DNA of 64,000 bases from JBCBSZ01 sp039185015 (GTDB lineage: Bacteria > Actinomycetota > Acidimicrobiia > Acidimicrobiales > Poriferisodalaceae). A model generated the notes under the pieces. It made no database searches. It had not been told where the DNA came from and was given only the letters and a program-made list of their open reading frames with translations. The translations under genes and the position numbers were made by a program. Location: the NCBI GenBank assembly GCA_039185015.1, contig JBCDAU010000011.1, positions 85,074 to 149,073 of the forward strand. The letters run 5' to 3'. Shown piece after piece: positions 16,944 to 26,440 of this stretch (position 1 is the first letter of the stretch; the number at the start of each line of letters is the position of its first letter).

Positions 16944-17026
16944 ATGTTCGAAGTTACTTGAACATGCGGCTCGGTTGTGTCATCTTCATACTCAGTACCG
17001 CCTGAACATCAAGGACGAATGAACAT
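16944..17026. promoter_or_regulatory. Operator-like repeats in the ArsR/MFS divergent region
   Basis: The motif TGAACAT occurs at 16959-16965, 17003-17009 and 17020-17026. Its complement ATGTTC lies at 16944-16949, forming an inverted repeat (ATGTTC...GAACAT, 10-base spacer) directly at the regulator start. The last copy overlaps the transporter start. Spaced direct and inverted copies in a divergent regulator/efflux region fit an autoregulatory operator. Confidence 0.6.
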
Positions 17027-18338
17027 GACGACCGACGCCGACATGAGCCTGCCGAGAGCGTTCCTCCGTCTTTGGGGCGGACAGACCGCCTCGCTCTTCG
17101 GGACCGAGGTCGCCGGCTTCGGCATCGCCATCCTCGTGTTCCTCGAGACCGGGTCGCTCCTCTGGATGACGGCGCTCTTCCTCGCCGCCCGCGGTCCGGG
17201 ACTGCTGGTCTCGGCGCACGCCGGAGCTCTGGTCGACCGCCTCCCCCGACGCCTGGTGCTCCTCGTCGCCGACGCCGCCGCCGGGGCGGCCTCGGTCGCA
17301 GCGCTGCTGCTCCACGCCGCCGGGGAGCTGCGCCCCACTCACCTCGCCGTCCTGGTCGCTGTGGGCTCGCTGGCGAACGCCTACCAGGAGACCGCGTACG
17401 AGGCATCGCTACCTGCCCTCGCCGGCGGGGACGCGCTGCCTCGAGCCCACGGGCTCGTGCAGCTCTCCCCCGCCGTGGCCATGCTCGGCGCGCCCGCCCT
17501 CGGCGGCTTCCTCGTCGCCACGTTCGGCCTCGTCGGACTGCTGGCCCTCGATCTCGTGACGTTCCTGATCGCCGTCGCCGTCACCGCGACGACACCGATC
17601 CCCGACCCGCCCCCCTCCCCTCCGGAGACCGCAGCACCGACATCGTCGCTGCGGTCCACGTGGGCCCACCTCGACGGCCCGCTCCGGGGCGTCCGCCGTC
17701 TCATCGCCTGGAGCGCGCTGCTCAACATCGGTACGACCACCGTCAACCTGCTGCTGCCCGCGCTGCTGCTGACCGTCACCGGCCCGACGACGACGGGGCT
17801 GATCGTCGGCCTCGGGGGCCTGGCGATGCTGGTCGGTGGTGGAGCAGTGTCCGCCCGTGGCATCCCGGCGCGACGGATCAGCGCTCTGTCGACCGCCATC
17901 GGCGTCGTAGGCATCGGTTTCGTGTTGGTCGGTCTCCGGCCGGCGACGCTGACGATCGCTCTCGGAGTGGTCGTCGCCCTCGGCGCCGCCCCCGTCGTCG
18001 GCGCCACGCTGGGCGCCGTCCACCAGACCGCCGTCGATCCGTCGTGGCACGGGCGGCTCGCCGCGCTGCGTCGGGTCGTCGGTGAATCGCTCTCCATCCC
18101 GACCGCCCTGGTCGTCGCGCCCCTCGTCGAGCGGTTCGCCGAGCCGGCGATGAGCGACGGCGGGCGCCTCGCCTCGTCGGCCGGAGCGATCCTCGACACC
18201 GGGGCCGGGCGCGGCATGGGCCTGGCGCTGGTCCTCGCCGGACTGGCCATCGCTGCGGCTGCCGTCGTGATCAGCAGGGACCGCACGATCCGACAGCTCG
18301 ATGCGGCACCGGCTGCGGTAGCGCCCGCCTCAGTCTGA
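17025..18338 (+). CDS. MFS transporter (probable drug or metabolite efflux)
   Basis: About 437 residues with roughly twelve hydrophobic segments. The first (LFGTEVAGFGIAILVFLETGS) is followed by ARGPGLLVSAHAGALVDRLPRRLVLL, a GxLxDRxxRR loop typical of MFS exporters between TM2 and TM3. A central cytoplasmic loop (PPPSPPETAAPTSSLRSTWAHLDGPLRG) separates the halves. The substrate is unknown. It is divergent from an ArsR-like regulator that probably represses it. AAGGA at 17011-17015 favours ATG 17025 (9-base spacing) over ATG 17019. Confidence 0.9.
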   Translation: MTTDADMSLPRAFLRLWGGQTASLFGTEVAGFGIAILVFLETGSLLWMTALFLAARGPGLLVSAHAGALVDRLPRRLVLLVADAAAGAASVAALLLHAAGELRPTHLAVLVAVGSLANAYQETAYEASLPALAGGDALPRAHGLVQLSPAVAMLGAPALGGFLVATFGLVGLLALDLVTFLIAVAVTATTPIPDPPPSPPETAAPTSSLRSTWAHLDGPLRGVRRLIAWSALLNIGTTTVNLLLPALLLTVTGPTTTGLIVGLGGLAMLVGGGAVSARGIPARRISALSTAIGVVGIGFVLVGLRPATLTIALGVVVALGAAPVVGATLGAVHQTAVDPSWHGRLAALRRVVGESLSIPTALVVAPLVERFAEPAMSDGGRLASSAGAILDTGAGRGMGLALVLAGLAIAAAAVVISRDRTIRQLDAAPAAVAPASV

Positions 18339-18394
18339 CTCCGCGCCGCCTGCCGGGGTACGTTCGACGCATTCCGACGAGGGAGGGGAACGCC

Positions 18395-19696
<1,302 letters not shown>

Positions 19697-19764
19697 CCTC
19701 ACACCGGCCGTCGCCTGCATCAGGCCGCCGACGGCGACACACTGTCCGTCGGAGGTTGGATCCG

Positions 19765-20253
19765 ATGGACAGATCGCACAGCGGAGCCGACGTCGACGAG
19801 CTCGACGTCGCGCTCCTCGACCTGCTCGATCAGCACCCGCGCATGAGCGTGCTCGAGCTGGCGCGACGCCTCGACGTCGCACGCGGCACGGCGCAGGCGC
19901 GGCTCGACAAGCTCCAGGCACGGGGCGTCATCCGCTCGCTCGGCCCCGAGCTCGACCCCGTCGCGCTCGGGTACGAGGTGATCGCCTTCGTCACGATCGA
20001 GACCGACCAGCGCGACCTCGCTGCGCTCACCGAGCACCTCGTGGCCGTGCCGCAGGTGATCGAGGCGCACACGACGAGCGGCCGGGGCGACCTGCTCGTG
20101 AAGGTCGCGGGCCGCACCAACGCGGACCTCCAGCAGGTCCTGACGACGCTGCTCGACCACCCGTCGATCGAGCGGACGTCGACCGCGATCGTGCTCCAGA
20201 CCCTCCTCGCCCCCCGCACCCTGCCCCTCGCCGCGGCCACCCTCGAGGCGTGA
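19765..20253 (+). CDS. Lrp/AsnC family transcriptional regulator
   Basis: A 162-residue regulator. The N-terminal helix-turn-helix is ELDVALLDLLDQHPRMSVLELARRLDVARGTAQARLDKLQARGVI, the classic AsnC layout. The C-terminal RAM effector domain (YEVIAFVTIETDQRDLAALTEHLVAVPQVIEAHTTSGRGDLLVKVAGR) usually binds amino acids. GGAGG at 19751-19755 supports ATG 19765. It stands between an acyl-CoA dehydrogenase and a P450 and could regulate either. The effector is unknown. Confidence 0.92.
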   Translation: MDRSHSGADVDELDVALLDLLDQHPRMSVLELARRLDVARGTAQARLDKLQARGVIRSLGPELDPVALGYEVIAFVTIETDQRDLAALTEHLVAVPQVIEAHTTSGRGDLLVKVAGRTNADLQQVLTTLLDHPSIERTSTAIVLQTLLAPRTLPLAAATLEA

Positions 20254-20331
20254 GCGGTGCTCCAGCTGGACGGGGGCGCCGGATCTGAGTAGCCCTACGT
20301 GCGGGGAAGCGGGGTCGAGGGGGCTGCGCGC

Positions 20332-21690
20332 ATGGGGCATCCGAAGCACATCAACACCGAGCTCAGCCCGATGGCGTGCCCGGTCGACCTCGACGACGTC
20401 GACCTCTTCGGCGACGGCGCGCAGGAGCACTGGTACTCCGCCTACGAGATCCTCCACGCCGAGGCGCCCGTGCTGCGCATCGAGGGAGGCGGCCACACAC
20501 CCGGCAGTGACGCCTTCGTCCTGACCAAGCACGCCGACATCGCCCGGGTGGTGCGTGACCCCGCGCGCTTCACGAGCCTCACCCAGGCCCGGGTCACCGG
20601 CATCGCCGAGGAGGGCCTGACGGCCGAGGAGACCTACGAGTCGGTCCGCAACCTGATGACCGCCTCGATGGTGTCGCTCCGCCCGACGCAGGAGCTGTAC
20701 ATCCGTCACCGGCGCGAGCTGACCGACCCGTGGGTCGGCACCGGCGCCCTCCGCCACCGGGAGATGATCGCCGGCCACGCCAACGCGCTCCTCGACGAGT
20801 GGATCGAGGACGGCGAGGTGGAGTTCATCGGCCGCTTCGCCCGCCCGCTCCCCCAACGGGTCATGGCGACCATCCTCGGCTTCCCCCTCGAGGACATCCC
20901 GCTGCTCGCCGAGTGGGGCGACGCCGTCGTGACACCCTTCGTCCACGGCGACGGGCTCCGCCACACGCTGGAGCCCGAGCAGACCGAGGAGATGCTCGGC
21001 CGGCTCAGCGGCTTCCAGGACTACATCTACGAACACGTCGAGGCGAAGCGGGCCGACCCACAGGACGACATGGTCAGCTTCCTGTGTGACGTCCACTACG
21101 AGGCGCTCGACCGCAAGCTCACCGACATCGAGATCGCCGGCATCGTGCACGCCATGATCATCGGCGGGCTGGAGACCACGCAGTACGCCCTGGAGGAACA
21201 GGCCCAGCTGCTCTGTGAGCACCCAGGCATGTTCGAGCAGCTGCGCACGGACCGGTCGAAGCTCCGCAACTTCTGTGAGGAGGGGATGCGCATGCGCTCG
21301 CCGACGCAGGGCCTCTCGACTCGGATGACGAGCCAGGACGAGGTGTTCCAGGGCGTCGAGGTGCCCGCCGGATCGCTGCTCCACCTCCGGTTCGGAGCGG
21401 CCAACGTCGACCCCGAGGAGTTCGAGTGCCCGTTCGACCTCGACCTCGACCGGCAGGGCGTCACCCGCCACGTCACCTTCTCCACCGGACCCCGCGTCTG
21501 CCCCGGCGCCAACCTGTCCCGGATCGAGCAGCAGATCGCCTGGGGTGTGCTCCTCGACCGGCTCGACACGATCTCCTACGGCGAGGGCAACGACTGGCTG
21601 CACCAGCCGGGGATCATGCTCGGCACCCTCCGACTGCAGCTCGAGTTCGAGAAGTCCGACCAACCGCTCGCGCTCGGCACCGGGCGCTGA
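20332..21690 (+). CDS. Cytochrome P450
   Basis: A 452-residue P450. Features are the I-helix MIIGGLETTQYAL (Glu-Thr-Thr oxygen-activating set), K-helix ExxR in CEEGMRM, and heme loop FSTGPRVCPGANLSRIE. The sequence before the heme loop (AANVDPEEFECPFDLDLDRQGVTRHVTF) is normal. ATG 20332 follows GAGGGGG, giving MGHPKHINTELSPMACPVDL; GTG 20299 is possible. The LLM oxidoreductase starts 13 bases downstream, so the two probably form one transcript and may act on the same substrate. Confidence 0.94.
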   Translation: MGHPKHINTELSPMACPVDLDDVDLFGDGAQEHWYSAYEILHAEAPVLRIEGGGHTPGSDAFVLTKHADIARVVRDPARFTSLTQARVTGIAEEGLTAEETYESVRNLMTASMVSLRPTQELYIRHRRELTDPWVGTGALRHREMIAGHANALLDEWIEDGEVEFIGRFARPLPQRVMATILGFPLEDIPLLAEWGDAVVTPFVHGDGLRHTLEPEQTEEMLGRLSGFQDYIYEHVEAKRADPQDDMVSFLCDVHYEALDRKLTDIEIAGIVHAMIIGGLETTQYALEEQAQLLCEHPGMFEQLRTDRSKLRNFCEEGMRMRSPTQGLSTRMTSQDEVFQGVEVPAGSLLHLRFGAANVDPEEFECPFDLDLDRQGVTRHVTFSTGPRVCPGANLSRIEQQIAWGVLLDRLDTISYGEGNDWLHQPGIMLGTLRLQLEFEKSDQPLALGTGR

Positions 21691-21703
21691 TCCCAGGAGA
21701 CCC

Positions 21704-22735
21704 ATGCAGCTCGACGTGATGCTCGGCCCCGCCACTTGGAAGCACGCCGCCGATCTCGCCCGCACGCTGGAGGACGCCGGCGTCGCCGGCATGCTGTTCA
21801 CCGAGACGAGCCAGACGCCGTGGATGAGCATCGCCTCCGCCGCCCCGGCGGCGCCGACGCTGGAGCTCTCGACCGGCATCGCGGTCGCGTTCCCCCGCAG
21901 CCCGATGATCTCGGCCGCCTACGCCTGGGAGCTGGCCGAGAACACCGGCGGTCGCTTCCGTCTCGGGCTCGGCAGCCAGGTGCGCGCGCACGTCGTGCGC
22001 CGATACGGCACCGACTTCGAGCCGCCCGGTCCCCGCCTCCGTGACTACGTGCTCGCGGTGAAGGCCTGCCTGCGGGCGTTCCAGGGCGAGGAGCGCCTCA
22101 GCCACGAGGGCCCGTACTACGAGCTCAGCCTCATGCCGCCGCAGTGGTCGCCGCGCCGCCACGAGTTCAGCGACGTGAAGGTCGACATCTCCGCGGTCGG
22201 CCCCTACATGACCCGCACGGCCGGCGAGGTGGCCGACGGGGTCCACGTCCATCCGCTCCACTCCATGCACTACATCGAGACCCGGCTCCTCCCCGCTGTC
22301 GCCGAGGGTGCCGGCACGGCGGGACGCGACCCCGACGAGGTCGACCTCATCATCCCGGTGTTCGCCGTGGGCGGTGACACCGAGGAGGAGCGGGCGCCGC
22401 TGGTCCGGCGCGCCAAAACCCAGATCGCCTTCTACGGATCGACACCGAACTATTCGTTCCAGTTCGACGACCTCGGCTTCGAGGGCCTCACCCCCAAGCT
22501 CGGTGAGCGCCTCAAGGCCGGCGATCCCGCGGGCATGGCCGACCTCATCACCGACGACATCCTCGATCACTTCGCCGTCGTCGCACCGTGGGACGAGCTG
22601 GCCGACCGCCTCGTCGAGCGTTACTCGGGCACCGCTGCCCGGCTGGTCAGCTACCTCGCGGAGGAGCAGATCGGTGAGAACGCCTCGACCGCCGGACGCT
22701 GGGGCGAGATCGCGAAGGCCGTCGCCGCCGCCTGA
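21704..22735 (+). CDS. LLM class flavin-dependent oxidoreductase, probably F420-dependent
   Basis: A 343-residue luciferase-like (TIM-barrel) protein: AADLARTLEDAGVAGMLFTETSQTPW, LSTGIAVAFPRSPMISAAYAWELAENTGGRFRLGLGSQVRAHVVRRYG, and AFQGEERLSHEGPYYELSLMPPQWSPRR. This matches the F420-dependent group common in mycobacteria and Acidimicrobiia (resembling the MSMEG_2256 family from memory). It probably oxidises or reduces a hydroxylated compound made by the upstream P450 (inference from the 13-base gap). AGGAGA precedes ATG 21704. Tandem hairpin repeats follow the stop. Confidence 0.88.
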   Translation: MQLDVMLGPATWKHAADLARTLEDAGVAGMLFTETSQTPWMSIASAAPAAPTLELSTGIAVAFPRSPMISAAYAWELAENTGGRFRLGLGSQVRAHVVRRYGTDFEPPGPRLRDYVLAVKACLRAFQGEERLSHEGPYYELSLMPPQWSPRRHEFSDVKVDISAVGPYMTRTAGEVADGVHVHPLHSMHYIETRLLPAVAEGAGTAGRDPDEVDLIIPVFAVGGDTEEERAPLVRRAKTQIAFYGSTPNYSFQFDDLGFEGLTPKLGERLKAGDPAGMADLITDDILDHFAVVAPWDELADRLVERYSGTAARLVSYLAEEQIGENASTAGRWGEIAKAVAAA

Positions 22736-22740
22736 CGGTC

Positions 22741-22850
22741 CCCAGGCGAGGCACAGCGACGCGGCCTCCACCCCGTCGCGCCTCGCCTGTAAGAACGACG
22801 GCCCAGGCGAGGCACAGCGGCGCGGCCTCCACCCCGTCCTGCCTCGGCTG
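22741..22850. repeat. Two direct copies of a 49-bp palindromic repeat between convergent genes
   Basis: A 49-bp unit occurs at 22741-22789 and 22802-22850 (period 61), with about four differences. Each copy folds: in the first, CAGGCGAGGC (22743-22752) pairs perfectly with GCCTCGCCTG (22780-22789); in the second, the right arm at 22841-22850 has one mismatch. Together they fill nearly the whole gap between the LLM gene and the decarboxylase gene. They could act as a bidirectional terminator or be members of a dispersed extragenic palindrome family. Confidence 0.75.
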
Positions 22851-24104
22851 CTACTCCAGGGTGGCGTAGTTGGTCGAGCGATCTGCGGCCTGGCGGCTGC
22901 CGACCGCCTCGACCGACTCGGCGAGGGCCACCAGGTAGTCCTGGATGACCCCGGTGTTGGAGTTCGACACCGTGGAGTGCAGCGAGTCGGGCGGCGTCTG
23001 ACGGTCGTGGAACCAGCCGCGGGCGAGCAGCTCGTCGCCGACCGCGAACACATCGACCGGACGTTCGGCGTCCGGGTCGGTCGCCATGGCGACCAGGTGG
23101 AACTGCCCGTCGCCGAGCACCCGGACGCCGTCGATCTCGGCGATGCCCGCCCGCATCCGATCGGCGTTGGCGAGCACGACCTCGGTCAGCTCGCGGTAGC
23201 CGGCCAAGCCGAGGTGCTGCATCACGGCCCACGCGGCCGCCATCGGCAGGCCGGAGCGGGTGCCCTGGAGGTTGGGTGAGGCGTAGAAACCGCCGAGCCA
23301 GCCGTCGAACACGAAGGTCTGGTAGCGACGCAGCTCTTTCGTGCGGTGCAGGATCACCGACACGCCCTTCGGCGCGTACCCGAGCTTGTGGATGTCGGCC
23401 GAGATCGTCGTCACCCCCTCCACCCGGAAGTCCCAGACCGGCACCTCGACACCGAGCATCTCGGCGAACGGCAGGACGAATCCGCCCATGCAGGCGTCGA
23501 CGTGACAGCTCGCGCCGACCGACGTGGCCAGCGCAGCGATGGCCGGGATGTCGTCGACCACTCCCTGCGGGTACTGCGGTGCCGAGCCCACCACCAGCAC
23601 CGTGGACTCGTCGACCAGCGCAGCCATCGTCTCGACATCGGCGGTCCAGTCGGCGAGCACGGGGGCGACCCGGACCTCCAAGCCGAACAGATGAGCCCCC
23701 TTGTGGAAGGCGGCGTGGGCGCTCTCGGCCAGCACGACGTTCGGCGACCGCACGTCCCGTTCCGCTCGGCCCCGCTCCCGTGCGGCCTTGACCGCGCACA
23801 GGATCGACTCGGTCCCGCCGCTGGTCAAGAAGCCCGACGCGGTGTCCGGTCCGTGCAACAGCGACGCGGTCCAGCCCGCCACCTCGGACTGGATCTGGCC
23901 CAGCGACGGAAAGGCCTTGGTGTTGAGCGCGTTCTCGTGGAGGTACAGCTCGGCGGCACGGTGGGCGACCTCCTGCACGCCGGGACCACCGTCGTAGACC
24001 ATCCCGAACGTGCGCCCGTCCTCCCAGCGCAGGTCGGCCTCGCGCTTGGCGGCGAGCTCGGCGATGACGTCGTCGACGGGACGACCCTGTTCGGACAGCG
24101 ACAT
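22851..24104 (-). CDS. PLP-dependent group II decarboxylase / sphingosine-1-phosphate lyase-like protein
   Basis: A 417-residue fold-type I PLP enzyme. Key pieces are GFLTSGGTESILCAVKAARE (phosphate loop), HVDACMGGFVLPF (Asp for the pyridine nitrogen) and SADIHKLGYAPKGVSVIL (PLP Lys). The layout is closer to the dihydrosphingosine-1-phosphate lyase/glutamate decarboxylase group than to amino-acid aminotransferases. It may decarboxylate an amino acid or cleave an aldol bond; the choice is open. ATG 24104 was used. Its 3' end abuts the 49-bp hairpin repeats. Confidence 0.88.
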   Translation of the reverse strand: MSLSEQGRPVDDVIAELAAKREADLRWEDGRTFGMVYDGGPGVQEVAHRAAELYLHENALNTKAFPSLGQIQSEVAGWTASLLHGPDTASGFLTSGGTESILCAVKAARERGRAERDVRSPNVVLAESAHAAFHKGAHLFGLEVRVAPVLADWTADVETMAALVDESTVLVVGSAPQYPQGVVDDIPAIAALATSVGASCHVDACMGGFVLPFAEMLGVEVPVWDFRVEGVTTISADIHKLGYAPKGVSVILHRTKELRRYQTFVFDGWLGGFYASPNLQGTRSGLPMAAAWAVMQHLGLAGYRELTEVVLANADRMRAGIAEIDGVRVLGDGQFHLVAMATDPDAERPVDVFAVGDELLARGWFHDRQTPPDSLHSTVSNSNTGVIQDYLVALAESVEAVGSRQAADRSTNYATLE

Positions 24105-24191
24105 GAAGCGAGTCTGTCCGCCGCCGACAGGTTCCTCAACCGCCGTGGGGTCACCTCACGGTCAGTCCACCGGCCAAACTGGTACTCCACC

Positions 24192-24205
24192 TGACCGCAC
24201 GGTCA
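24192..24205. promoter_or_regulatory. Palindrome upstream of the lipase/WS-DGAT operon
   Basis: TGACCGCACGGTCA is a perfect inverted repeat (TGACCG-CA-CGGTCA). It lies 34 bases before the start at 24240, with a second half-site CACGGTCA nearby at 24157-24164. It has the size and symmetry of a TetR-type operator. No such regulator lies next to it. Confidence 0.45.
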
Positions 24206-24239
24206 AGATGCTGGTGTCGCGGAGGAGCCCGCATCCGTC

Positions 24240-24992
24240 ATGCCCAAACCCGCCCCACTGGTCTACGAGCTCTCGGCCATGCCCGAGCTCGGTGCGTTCT
24301 TCGCCAGCTCGCCCTGGCTCGCCGGCGCGCCCCGCGGAAACGGCAACCGTGTCCTCGTCATCCCGGGCTTCACGGCCGGTGACATCACGACGGCACCGTT
24401 GCGGACGGCATTGCGCGTCCTCGGGAACCGCCCGTCCGGCTGGGGCCTCGGGGCGAACATCGGGCCCGACGACAACACGGTTCGTCTGCTGCAGCGTCGG
24501 GTCGATGAGCTCGTCCGCCGCAACCGCGGTCCGATCGACATCGTGGGCTGGAGCCTCGGGGGCATCATCGGCCGCCTGATCTCGGTCTACCGGCCCGACG
24601 ACGTCCGCCAGGTCATCTCGATGGGGAGCCCCATCCGGGTCGAGGATCCCCACGCCAACCTCAGCGACGCGGTCCGGATCGTCGCCCAGATGGCCGGGCT
24701 CCAGCGGGGTCGGCGATCCCATGACCTGACGTCGGTCCCGGTGCCGTCGACGGCGATCTTCTCCCGGCAGGACGGCATCGTCGCCCCGTCCGCGTGCCAG
24801 CAGCCCGAGGGGCCGACGGCCGAGAACATCGAGGTCAGGGGCTCGCACACCGGCCTCGCCCACAACCCGTCGGTCGTCTGGGCCGTCGCCGACCGTCTCG
24901 CCTGGAACGGGCGGGACGAGTGGCAACCGTTCGTCCCGCCGGGCTGCGCCCGCCGGTTCTACCCGGGCCACGCCGACGCCGAGGCGAGCTGA
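24240..24992 (+). CDS. Lipase-like alpha/beta hydrolase
   Basis: A 250-residue hydrolase: VLVIPGFTAGDITTAPLRTAL (oxyanion region), IDIVGWSLGGIIGRLI (nucleophile elbow GWSLG), Asp in IFSRQDGIV and His in GSHTGLAHNP. The layout resembles triacylglycerol-lipase/PGAP1-like proteins, with a small cap. The stop overlaps the next gene's ATG by one base, so it is coupled to a WS/DGAT-type protein and probably acts on neutral lipids or wax esters (context inference). ATG 24240 begins MPKPAPLVYELSAMPE. Confidence 0.9.
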   Translation: MPKPAPLVYELSAMPELGAFFASSPWLAGAPRGNGNRVLVIPGFTAGDITTAPLRTALRVLGNRPSGWGLGANIGPDDNTVRLLQRRVDELVRRNRGPIDIVGWSLGGIIGRLISVYRPDDVRQVISMGSPIRVEDPHANLSDAVRIVAQMAGLQRGRRSHDLTSVPVPSTAIFSRQDGIVAPSACQQPEGPTAENIEVRGSHTGLAHNPSVVWAVADRLAWNGRDEWQPFVPPGCARRFYPGHADAEAS

Positions 24993-26440
24993 TGCCACCG
25001 TCCAGCCGCCAGCTCGAGAGCAGCGAGTCACGGCTGCTCGCCGTCGAGACGCCCACCGCCCTCGGCCACACGTCGAGCCTGGCCATCCTCGACGCCGCCG
25101 CTGCCGACCACCCGATCGATGGTCGCCTGCTCACCGCCGAGGTCGAGGCCCGCCTCGATGAGCTGCCCGTCCTCCGGCAGTGCCTCATGGACGTCCCGCT
25201 CGGTCTCGATCGGCCGTGGTGGCGCGACGATCCCGGCTTCGACCTCAACTACCACCTGCGCTACATCGCCGTCCCCGACCCGGACGACGCCTCCTCGCTC
25301 GCCCAGCTCGTCGCCCGCATCCACGATCGCCCGCTCGATCGCCGTCGGCCGCTGTGGGAGCTCTACCTGATCTCCGGGCTGTCCGGCGGCCGGGTCGCGC
25401 TGCTGTCCAAGGTCCACCTCGCCGCCCTCGGCAGCGCGCAGGGCAACGAGATCGCCGCCGGGCTGATCGGCTCGTCGCCCGAGCTTCGCGGCGACCCCGA
25501 TGAGGACTCGGGCTGGCGTCCCGGACCCGGGCCGACCACCGTCCAGCTGGTGTGCTCGGGCTGGCGCAACGCGATGCTCGACCCGTTCCGGGTCGCCCAG
25601 GCCATCCCGTCACGCCTCACGAACGTTCCCGGACTCCGGGCGCTGGTGAACCCGGCGCTGGCGCTGCTGAACCAGCGGACGGAGCGGTCGATCGTCCTGC
25701 CCGACGAGGAGACGATCACCCCGCGCACCTCGTTCAACCACCGGGTCGGCGCCCACCGCCGCTGGGCGAAGGTGTCGCTCGACTTCGAGCGAATCGCCGC
25801 CGTCCGTCGGAGCGCGTCGGTGTCCACGGTCGACGTGCTCGCCGCGCTGTACGCCGGCGCCCTGCGCTGGTGGCTGCTCGAGCACGATGAGCTGCCCCGT
25901 GAGTCGCTGAAGGCGCTCGTGCCGCTCTCGGTCACCGACCCGGACGCCATCGACGGCATCGCCGGTGCGGTCATCCACCTCCAGACCCATCGCCGCAAGC
26001 CCGACGAGCGCCTGGCCGCCATCCATGCCGACATCGGTTCGGTCGTCGAGCGACACGGCGGACTGCCGGCAGCCGAGATCCAGGGCATCGGCGGCGGCAC
26101 GCCGATCCTCGGCATGATCGCCTCACGGCTGCTCGAGCGCAGCCCGCTCGCCGACCGCCTCCTCCCGCCGTTCAACACGGTCATCACCTCGGTGCCCGGT
26201 CCGAAGCAGCAGCAGTACGCCCTCGGTGCGCCGGTCGCGGAGGTGTACCCGGTGCTCGGCGTCGTCGACGGCATCGGCCTGCACTTCGGCGCGATGTCGG
26301 TCGGAGACCGCCTGTGCCTCAGCCTCGTCGCCGACCGCGACCTGGTCCCCGACCTCGACGCCCTCGCCGCACGCCTCCCGGAGGAGCTGACGATCCTCGA
26401 GCGGACGGTCGCGGCCGCCGCCGAGGACGCGACCGCCTAG
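24992..26440 (+). CDS. WS/DGAT family protein with a degenerate active-site motif
   Basis: A 482-residue member of the wax ester synthase/diacylglycerol acyltransferase family by overall order: PWWRDDPGFDLNYHLRYI, DRRRPLWELYLI (PLW motif), VALLSKVHLAALGSAQGNE, a central segment NHRVGAHRRWAKVSLDFERIAAVRRS, LVPLSV, and late NTVITSVPGP. The catalytic HHxxxDG is replaced by HLAALGS: the second His is Leu, Asp is Gly and the final Gly is Ser. The usual acyl transfer chemistry is therefore unlikely. It may be a lipid-binding or regulatory paralogue, or use another mechanism. It is translationally coupled to the upstream lipase and shares 4 bases with the convergent acyl-CoA dehydrogenase. Confidence 0.85.
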   Translation: MPPSSRQLESSESRLLAVETPTALGHTSSLAILDAAAADHPIDGRLLTAEVEARLDELPVLRQCLMDVPLGLDRPWWRDDPGFDLNYHLRYIAVPDPDDASSLAQLVARIHDRPLDRRRPLWELYLISGLSGGRVALLSKVHLAALGSAQGNEIAAGLIGSSPELRGDPDEDSGWRPGPGPTTVQLVCSGWRNAMLDPFRVAQAIPSRLTNVPGLRALVNPALALLNQRTERSIVLPDEETITPRTSFNHRVGAHRRWAKVSLDFERIAAVRRSASVSTVDVLAALYAGALRWWLLEHDELPRESLKALVPLSVTDPDAIDGIAGAVIHLQTHRRKPDERLAAIHADIGSVVERHGGLPAAEIQGIGGGTPILGMIASRLLERSPLADRLLPPFNTVITSVPGPKQQQYALGAPVAEVYPVLGVVDGIGLHFGAMSVGDRLCLSLVADRDLVPDLDALAARLPEELTILERTVAAAAEDATA

